NCBI GenBank assembly: GCA_029941095.1
Contig: JAPYRO010000017.1
Location: forward strand, 3,000 to 13,581
DNA from: Dehalococcoidia bacterium
GTDB taxonomy: Bacteria > Chloroflexota > Dehalococcoidia > UBA6926
Length of the DNA: 10,582 bases
Reading direction: 5' to 3'
The notes below the pieces were generated by a model. The model ran no database searches. It had not been told where the DNA came from and saw nothing but the letters and a program-made list of their open reading frames with translations. The position numbers and the translations under genes were made by a program. Positions 5,739 through 10,582 of the stretch are shown here, piece after piece (position 1 is the first letter of the stretch; each line of letters opens with the position of its first letter).

Positions 5739-7571
5739 ATGAACCCAAAAAATATACGTAATATAGCTATAATCGCCCATGTTGATCATGGTAAGACCAC
5801 TTTGGTCGATGCCATGTTAAAGCAAAGTAATACTTTTAGGCCTAACCAAAAAGTCGCTGATCTTATCATGGATAGTAACCCTCTGGAAAGAGAAAGAGGG
5901 ATTACCATACTATCTAAGAATACGGCGATCAATTATAAGAACACCAAAATTAATATCATTGATACACCGGGTCATTCGGATTTTAGCGGGGAAGTTGAAA
6001 GAATTATTAATATGACCGATGGTTGCCTCCTGGTAGTTGATGCTGCAGATGGCCCCATGCCGCAAACTCGCTATGTGTTGAATAAAGCTCTTGAAAAAGG
6101 GTTGGTCCCTATAGTCGTCATAAATAAAATTGATTCGCCGAATGCGCGAGTTGAATTTGTTATTGAAAAAGTGAATGATTTATTTCTAGATTTAGCTACT
6201 AGTGCAGAACAACTGGATTTTCCAATAATCTATACTTCTGCAAGAAACGGGTATAGCAAGCTGGACTTAAACTCTGATGAACAAAGTATGGAAACACTTT
6301 TTGAAACTGTTGTGAATCATGTTCCTAGTCCCAAAGGAGATCCCACAAGATCATTACAAATCCTTGTTACTTCTCTTTCTTATGATGATCATTTAGGCCA
6401 AATGGCTATAGGACGGATATCTAACGGTACTATTTCTAAAGGGGATCTCGTGACAAGAATCGGATCTGGCAATGAAAATATCAACGCTCGCGCCGCGCAT
6501 ATCTTCGTATTTAATGGGCTTGAAAGGGTTGAGACTGTCAAAGCTCAGGTAGGTGAGATCGTTTCTATTTCTGGGTTTGATGATATAGCAATTGGCGACA
6601 CAATTTCTTCTGTTGATGACCCCAAACCGCTACCAACAATTACTATTGATGCCCCAACGGTTAGAATGTCTTTTTCGGTTAATACTTCTCCACTTTCTGG
6701 TCTTGAAGGAACAAGAGGTACTTCTAGAGAAATACGGGCACGCCTTGAGAAAGAAGTGCAGACGAATGTTAGCCTTGTTGTTGAAAATGGCAATTCAGCT
6801 GATGAATTTTTTGTATCTGGCAGAGGCGAACTTCATTTAGCGATTTTGATCGAAACTATGAGGAGAGAAGGATTTGAGTTAGAAGTTTCTAAGCCCCAAG
6901 CGATACCAAAATATCTAAACGGTATTGAACATGAACCTTACGAAATACTGTATTTGGATACACGTGAAGACTTCATAGGAGCCCTGACAGAAAATTTATC
7001 TTCGAGATTAGCAGAAATGATTAATATGGATGCCGATGGCAGAGGTAATGTTCGGATGGATTTCGAGATACCCACAAGAGGCCTTATAGGGTTTAATAGC
7101 TTCTTTGTGAAATCTACTAAAGGTCAAGGTGTTATGACTAGTATATTCAAAGATTACAGACCGCTTTCAGGTTCGATAAATAAAGTTAGGTCCGGAGTCT
7201 TGGTTTCTTCGGAGGCTGGTATATGTGTGCCGTATGGTATTAGAAACGCGCAAGGTAGAGGCGACACTTTTGTTGATCCAGGTCAAACTGTGTATGAAGG
7301 TATGATTGTTGGATCTAACTCGAGGCAAGACGATATCAACTTGAATATTTGTAAAGAAAAGAAATTAACTAACGTTAGGGCAGCAGGTTCAGATGATGCT
7401 ATTAAACTAACTCCCGCCACTAAAATGACTCTTGAGGAATGTCTAGACTTTATTGAGGATGATGAATTAGTGGAGATAACCCCAAAAGCAATTAGGCTAA
7501 GAAAACGAGTATTGCCAGGCTCCCAGCGTCATCGGTTATTAAGATCAGCATCCAAATTAAATAGAGAGTAA
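5739..7571 (+). CDS. typA: Ribosome-associated GTPase TypA/BipA
   Basis: 610 residues, normal for TypA, a translational GTPase of the EF-G/LepA group. It binds the 70S ribosome and supports 50S assembly and stress or low-temperature growth. All G motifs are present: AHVDHGKT (13-20), RERGITI (51-57), DTPGH (75-79), NKID (129-132), TSA (166-168). After the EF-Tu-like domain II come the EF-G III/V-like domains (e.g. SGRGELHLAILIETMRREGFE) and the TypA-specific C-terminal domain with PTRGLIGF and the conserved GQxVYEGMIVG (here GQTVYEGMIVG). In-frame starts exist at 5721 (GTG), 5733 and 5739; the last is chosen because TGAG lies 6 nt before it and it gives the usual short N-terminus before IRNIAIIAH. 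No clear terminator follows in the 98-nt gap to the next gene. Confidence 0.96.
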   Translation: MNPKNIRNIAIIAHVDHGKTTLVDAMLKQSNTFRPNQKVADLIMDSNPLERERGITILSKNTAINYKNTKINIIDTPGHSDFSGEVERIINMTDGCLLVVDAADGPMPQTRYVLNKALEKGLVPIVVINKIDSPNARVEFVIEKVNDLFLDLATSAEQLDFPIIYTSARNGYSKLDLNSDEQSMETLFETVVNHVPSPKGDPTRSLQILVTSLSYDDHLGQMAIGRISNGTISKGDLVTRIGSGNENINARAAHIFVFNGLERVETVKAQVGEIVSISGFDDIAIGDTISSVDDPKPLPTITIDAPTVRMSFSVNTSPLSGLEGTRGTSREIRARLEKEVQTNVSLVVENGNSADEFFVSGRGELHLAILIETMRREGFELEVSKPQAIPKYLNGIEHEPYEILYLDTREDFIGALTENLSSRLAEMINMDADGRGNVRMDFEIPTRGLIGFNSFFVKSTKGQGVMTSIFKDYRPLSGSINKVRSGVLVSSEAGICVPYGIRNAQGRGDTFVDPGQTVYEGMIVGSNSRQDDINLNICKEKKLTNVRAAGSDDAIKLTPATKMTLEECLDFIEDDELVEITPKAIRLRKRVLPGSQRHRLLRSASKLNRE

Positions 7572-7658
7572 ACTCTGCCTATTCAGTTGTGTTTATTCGT
7601 ATACTTTGTTTCGTTTCGTACGTGTGTTAAAGTTTAGTTTAATGTAGACAATTAGTTT

Positions 7659-7663
7659 GGAGG
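7659..7663 (+). promoter_or_regulatory. Shine-Dalgarno deciding the start of CoA-transferase-like subunit A
   Basis: GGAGG ends right before an ATG at 7664 and 6 nt before a second in-frame ATG at 7670. Only the second has workable spacing, so 7670 is taken as the start. Confidence 0.8.
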
Positions 7664-7669
7664 ATGGTT

Positions 7670-8512
7670 ATGACTAAATTTTTACAAATTGAAGAGGCTG
7701 TTGCAAAGATCCAGAGCGGTAGTCTTTTAGCAATGTCCGGTAATAATCATAAGTCATCTATGGCTGTTACGAGAGAACTTGTACGCCAAAATATCGGCGA
7801 TTTAAAGCTAGTTTTTACTCCCGCAGGCGGAATTAACGGTGATATGCTCATAGGGGCAGGTTTGGTAAAGGCCGTCGAGACTGGCTCACTTACTTTTGGG
7901 GAAAGTGGATTAGCTCCAAACTTTCGTAGAGTTGCAAAACAAGGTGGAATTGCGGCCATGGATACGACTTGACCAGTTACTTTAACTGGACTCCAGGCTG
8001 GAGCCAATGGTGTACCGTTTATTCCATCAAGAGGAGTGATCGGAGCTGACTTTTTAGGTTTGCATCCTGAATGGAAGGTAATAGAAGACCCTTATTCACC
8101 CGGTGAAGATATTGTGCTCGTCCCGGCTACTAAGCCCGACTTCGCACTTATTCATGCTTATAAAGCAGATAAAACAGGAAACGTATTAGCACCTAGTTAC
8201 GATGATCGTATGGTAGCTCAAGCTAGTGACAAGGTAATTGTTACAGTGGAAGAGATTGTAGATTATGATTTGGCCGAAGATCCTAGAGGCGGATATGTAA
8301 TACCTTGGCCGTTTGTTAGTACAGTAGTTCTTAGCCCTAATGCATCCCATCCGGGGGCGATGGAGCCTGCCTATGATGTTGACCATAACCACTTGAATGA
8401 ATACATCGCTGCTGCCAAGTCTCCTGAATCGTATAAAGAATATTTAAATAAATACATAATTGGTCATTCGGAAGCCGAATATCAAGAGATGGTATTAGCG
8501 GTTTCTCATTAA
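7670..8512 (+). CDS. CoA-transferase-fold subunit A with one in-frame UGA (possible selenocysteine, otherwise interrupted gene)
   Basis: Both halves are one gene: the frame is identical across the TGA at 7970-7972 (codon 101) and family similarity continues directly, giving 280 codons, the normal length for subunit A (GctA/AtoD/IpdA type). Before the UGA: GDMLIGAGLVKAVETG and GLAPNFRR. After it: GLQAGANGVPFIPSRGVIGADFLG, DPYSPGEDIVLVPATKPDFALIH, KADKTGNV and VEEIVDYD. Such A subunits pair with a B subunit and act on acyl-CoA thioesters, as transferases or, in IpdAB, as a ring-opening hydrolase. No other gene in the window uses in-frame TGA and Trp is TGG throughout, so a general code change is unlikely. 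The residue after the UGA is Pro, and two hairpins follow immediately. Options are Sec insertion, a nonsense mutation, or a sequencing error. A GTG at 8036 inside the second half falls in a conserved motif and is not a separate gene start. Subunit B begins 26 nt downstream. Confidence 0.85.
7973..8006 (+). promoter_or_regulatory. Paired hairpins directly after the in-frame UGA (candidate bacterial SECIS)
   Basis: Hairpin 1: CCAGTTA (7973-7979), loop CTT, TAACTGG (7983-7989), a perfect 7-bp stem touching the UGA. Hairpin 2: CTCCA (7991-7995), loop GGC, TGGAG (7999-8003), extended by TGG (7987-7989) pairing with CCA (8004-8006) around a single bulged A7990, 8 bp in all. Hairpin 2's apical loop starts with G and lies 23 nt after the UGA, within the spacing I recall for the bacterial SECIS consensus (about 16-37 nt, a G in the first two loop positions). 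The two hairpins share 7987-7989, so the full forms exclude each other. The bases also encode conserved family residues, so chance is possible. Confidence 0.45.
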
Positions 8513-8528
8513 TCAATTAGATAATATG

Positions 8529-8534
8529 AGGTGA
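8529..8534 (+). promoter_or_regulatory. Shine-Dalgarno supporting a TTG start for subunit B
   Basis: AGGTGA lies 4 nt before the TTG at 8539. The next in-frame ATG (8578) has no comparable site and would cut off SFTIGEL, an N-terminal segment expected in the family. The TTG start is therefore preferred. Confidence 0.75.
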
Positions 8535-8538
8535 TTAA

Positions 8539-9282
8539 TTGCCCTTTACCTCCGAAAGTTTCACTATTGGAGAACTTATGGCCGCGCGTATTTCTAGAGA
8601 AGTGCGCGATGAAACATATGTAGGTACCGGTGCTGCTTCCCCAGTACCAATGTCTGGAGTTCTTTTAGCTCAATATTCGACAGCTCCAGATATGATCTAT
8701 GTTGCTATCGGTTCAGATGACCCGGCTTTAAGCCCAATAAGCGGCAAGGAGACATTTGATATCGCTCAAAGAGGTAAACTGGATCTCTTTTTTCTTGGAG
8801 GAGCCCAGATGGATGGGCATGGTAATATCAACCTCACTACTATTGGAGATCACGATAAACCAGATGTTAGGCTTCCAGGTGCTGCAGGTTCTGGAATGCT
8901 TTATTTTATGACACAAAGAATAATACTTTTCCGTATGGAACATACACCAAGAGTATTTGTTGAAGATGTTGATTTTATAACCACACCCGGTACCAGCGAT
9001 GAAAGAGTACATCGACCCGGTGGGCCAACCATGCTAATAACAAATTTATGTGTCATGCAATTTTTGAAGGAAAAAAAGGGATTCGAACTTGAATCAGTTC
9101 ATCCGGGTGTAACCGTTGAAGAAGTAGTGGAGAATACAGGATTTGAATTTGGTATACCATCAAATATCCCGGAAACAGATGCTCCTACAGCAGAGCAGCT
9201 GAGTATTTTAAGATCTTCTGTGAAAGAGAAAATATCTGTAGCTTACCCGGGATTTGTTGAAAATGGTGGTTTTGGGGAGTAA
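8539..9282 (+). CDS. CoA-transferase-fold subunit B lacking the classic catalytic glutamate
   Basis: 247 residues, starting at TTG. The fold is that of GctB/AtoA/IpdB: ELMAARISREVRDETYVGTGAASPVPMSGVLLAQ (12-45), FFLGGAQMDGHGNINLTTIGD, RLPGAAGSG, FVEDVDFITTPG and the C-terminal HPGVTVEEVVENTGFEF. In glutaconate CoA transferase the B subunit carries the Glu that forms the glutamyl-CoA intermediate, in a VESG-type turn. Here the aligned segment reads IYVAIGSDDPA, with Ala56 in that place. The pair is therefore probably not a standard family I CoA transferase. A hydrolase or lyase-like role as in IpdAB (CoA-ester ring cleavage) is one possibility; a different nucleophile in subunit A is another. 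It forms a two-gene operon with subunit A (26-nt gap), followed by a strong terminator at 9370-9399. The substrate cannot be read from the neighbours. Confidence 0.9.
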   Translation: MPFTSESFTIGELMAARISREVRDETYVGTGAASPVPMSGVLLAQYSTAPDMIYVAIGSDDPALSPISGKETFDIAQRGKLDLFFLGGAQMDGHGNINLTTIGDHDKPDVRLPGAAGSGMLYFMTQRIILFRMEHTPRVFVEDVDFITTPGTSDERVHRPGGPTMLITNLCVMQFLKEKKGFELESVHPGVTVEEVVENTGFEFGIPSNIPETDAPTAEQLSILRSSVKEKISVAYPGFVENGGFGE

Positions 9283-9369
9283 CAATTAATTATTGTAAAT
9301 CGGTCTTGACTGTTCCCATCAATATTGAGAAACTTAGTCATGGACCCACAAACGTTATATATGGTCAGT

Positions 9370-9399
9370 AACAACACGCATCGGCGTGTTGTTTTTTTT
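9370..9399 (+). terminator. Intrinsic terminator of the CoA-transferase-like operon
   Basis: AACAACACGC (9370-9379) and GCGTGTTGTT (9384-9393) form a perfect 10-bp stem with loop ATCG, running into eight T residues (9392-9399). It is one-directional: there is no A-tract on the left side. It lies 87 nt after the subunit B stop; the stretch before it holds only a TTGACT hexamer (9306-9311) without a good -10 and a 10-bp palindrome (9319-9328). Confidence 0.92.
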
Positions 9400-9415
9400 A
9401 GAAAACCCCATATTA

Positions 9416-9426
9416 TTGACGCAATA
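9416..9426 (+). repeat. TTGACGCAATA element, second copy at 1987-1997
   Basis: The same 11-mer occurs upstream of guaB3 (9416-9426) and upstream of the tRNA-Ala gene (1987-1997). In both cases an ATAA-containing hexamer (CATAAT at 9433, GATAAA at 2004) starts 11 nt after the TTGACG. It looks like a -35 box, but the spacing to any -10 is non-standard, so its role is uncertain. Confidence 0.4.
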
Positions 9427-9462
9427 ACTTGTCATAATAAAACTATATAGGAGTAACCTAGC

Positions 9463-10582
9463 ATGGTCATACCATCTGCAGTATCAGGGGTTGTTGAACA
9501 TCAAACTGGAGGCACTAATTTTAAAAACCTACAGCGCGCTTATGGTTTTGAAGAAGTTGCGATAGTACCAGGTCAAGTAACAATGGACCCTGTCGATACA
9601 GAAATTGGTTTTAAGATTGGCGACCATGAATTCGATTTGCCTATATTAGCGGCTGCTATGGATGGAGTCGTCGACCCAAAATTTGCAGCTTTATATACGA
9701 AAAAAGGTGGTTTAGCGACCCTTAACCTAGAGGGTGTTTATGGTCGCTATGCTAATCCAGAAAAGGTACTTCGAGAGGTCATAGATGCTCCAATTGATAA
9801 AGTGACCAGAGTGCTCCAGAGGATATATTCAGCGCCCCTTAAAGCAGAGTATATGGCCAGGTCTATAGAAAAAATGAAAGAGCAAGGGGCGATCGTTTCT
9901 GTTTCAGTAACTCCGGCAAACACTACTGAGTTTATCGACACAATTGTTGAAGCAGGAGCCGACTATTTCGTGTGCGCATCTACGGTAACCACAGCCCGGT
10001 TTATTTCAAGGAACTCGCTTGGTTTACAGATAGAAGATCTAGTTAAAAGAATCCCGATACCAGTGATTATAGGTAATACGGTATCTTATGGGTCTACGTT
10101 GGAACTTATGGAAACTGGTGTTTCAGCAGTATTAGTAGGGGTTGGACCGGGATCCGCATGTACCAGCAGGGAAGTTTTGGGTATTGGGGTTCCACAGGTT
10201 ACCGCCACAATAGATACAGCTGCCGCCAGAGATGAATATTACAGTCGTACAGGCCGTTATGTCCCTATCATTACGGATGGAGGGATTAGAAGCGGTGGAG
10301 ATTTAAGTAAAGCTTTAGTCTCTGGTGCGGACGCTGTAATGTTAGGTTCTATATTGGCTTCCACTGAAGAAGCACCAGGGAAAGGTTACCATTGGGGAAT
10401 GGCGACGCCTCACCCAGCGCTCCCCCGTGGTACCAGAATTCGTGTAGGTGTTCGCGGATCATTAGATCAGATCTTAAATGGCCCCACAGATAAAACAGAT
10501 GGAACAGAGAATTTGATCGGAGCGCTTAGGACTGCTATGGGTATGTGTGGCGTGCTTACCATAGCAGATTTTCAAAAAGCAG
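9463..10582 (+). CDS. guaB3: GuaB3-type IMP dehydrogenase/GMP reductase family protein (3' end cut by window)
   Basis: 373 codons are visible with no stop; the family is about 370-390 residues, so only the last residues are missing. Start ATG at 9463 with AGGAG 9 nt upstream. It is a TIM barrel of the IMPDH/GMPR superfamily. The active-site loop GVGPGSACTSREVLGIGVPQ (227-246) holds the catalytic Cys233, and IITDGGIRSGGDLSKAL is the IMP phosphate-binding segment. There is no room for CBS domains. Features of the GuaB3 branch rather than canonical GuaB are the N-terminal Y-G-F-E-E-V-A-I-V-P, GGLATLNLEGVYGRY, and YHWGMATPHPALPRGTR near the C-terminus. GuaB3 proteins occur in Actinobacteria, Cyanobacteria and a few other phyla; a cyanobacterial member was reported to oxidise IMP to XMP, the first step of GMP synthesis. 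It stands alone here behind the terminator, probably with its own promoter between 9400 and 9462. Confidence 0.9.
   Translation, partial: MVIPSAVSGVVEHQTGGTNFKNLQRAYGFEEVAIVPGQVTMDPVDTEIGFKIGDHEFDLPILAAAMDGVVDPKFAALYTKKGGLATLNLEGVYGRYANPEKVLREVIDAPIDKVTRVLQRIYSAPLKAEYMARSIEKMKEQGAIVSVSVTPANTTEFIDTIVEAGADYFVCASTVTTARFISRNSLGLQIEDLVKRIPIPVIIGNTVSYGSTLELMETGVSAVLVGVGPGSACTSREVLGIGVPQVTATIDTAAARDEYYSRTGRYVPIITDGGIRSGGDLSKALVSGADAVMLGSILASTEEAPGKGYHWGMATPHPALPRGTRIRVGVRGSLDQILNGPTDKTDGTENLIGALRTAMGMCGVLTIADFQKA

Noticed and set aside
6545..6840. Reading frames on both strands inside typA, and similar ones inside other genes
   Set aside because: They are shadows of strongly conserved coding sequence, with no ribosome sites or recognisable domains.
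7970..7972. UGA read as Trp by a variant genetic code
   Set aside because: All other genes in the window run full length without in-frame TGA and use TGG for Trp.
8036..8512. A separate gene starting at GTG 8036
   Set aside because: Same frame as the upstream part, the start falls in a conserved family motif (PFIPSRGVIG), and the AGGAG before it touches the GTG with no spacing.
9301..9369. A small RNA gene ending at the 9370-9399 terminator
   Set aside because: TTGACT at 9306-9311 lacks a fitting -10 hexamer, and the terminator is explained by the upstream operon.

Overview
The window looks like chromosomal DNA from a low-GC, probably free-living bacterium. It carries a CCA-encoding tRNA-Ala, two lipoproteins with clean lipoboxes, a molybdenum hydroxylase, a GuaB3-type IMP dehydrogenase relative and a leaderless regulator gene. 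This mix would fit an uncultured marine Chloroflexota (SAR202-like) or a similar lineage. That placement is inference from gene content; nothing here is a diagnostic marker. No mobile element or CRISPR is visible.

Layout: (1) 1-732, the 3' end of a xanthine dehydrogenase/aldehyde oxidase-type molybdopterin subunit. (2) 805-1743, on the minus strand, a lipoprotein with a degenerate M23-like fold. (3) 2032-2107, tRNA-Ala(GGC), followed 23 nt later by a 734-residue lipoprotein (2131-4335) with Cys-bounded repeats and a possible glycosidase-like C-terminal region. (4) 4360-5671, a divergent pair: a ZIP-family metal transporter (minus) and a Fur-superfamily regulator (plus). They share overlapping promoters and a Fur-type inverted repeat. 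(5) 5739-7571, the ribosome-associated GTPase TypA/BipA. (6) 7670-9282, a two-gene operon encoding a class I CoA-transferase-fold enzyme (subunits A and B), ended by a strong intrinsic terminator at 9370-9399. (7) 9463 to the right edge, GuaB3, complete except for its last codon(s).

The most notable point is subunit A of the CoA-transferase-like enzyme. It is read from 7670 to 8512 in one frame interrupted by a single UGA (codon 101, 7970-7972). Family similarity continues on both sides. The UGA is followed at once by two overlapping hairpins, one of which fits the general bacterial SECIS pattern. Subunit B lacks the glutamate that classic family I CoA transferases use. In my from-memory alignment the UGA falls where the IpdA-type hydrolases keep a catalytic glutamate. 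A selenocysteine enzyme is a testable reading; a point nonsense mutation or a sequencing error is the main alternative.

The metal transporter and its regulator form a self-contained metal-homeostasis module. The other genes are metabolic or housekeeping and do not obviously form one pathway.
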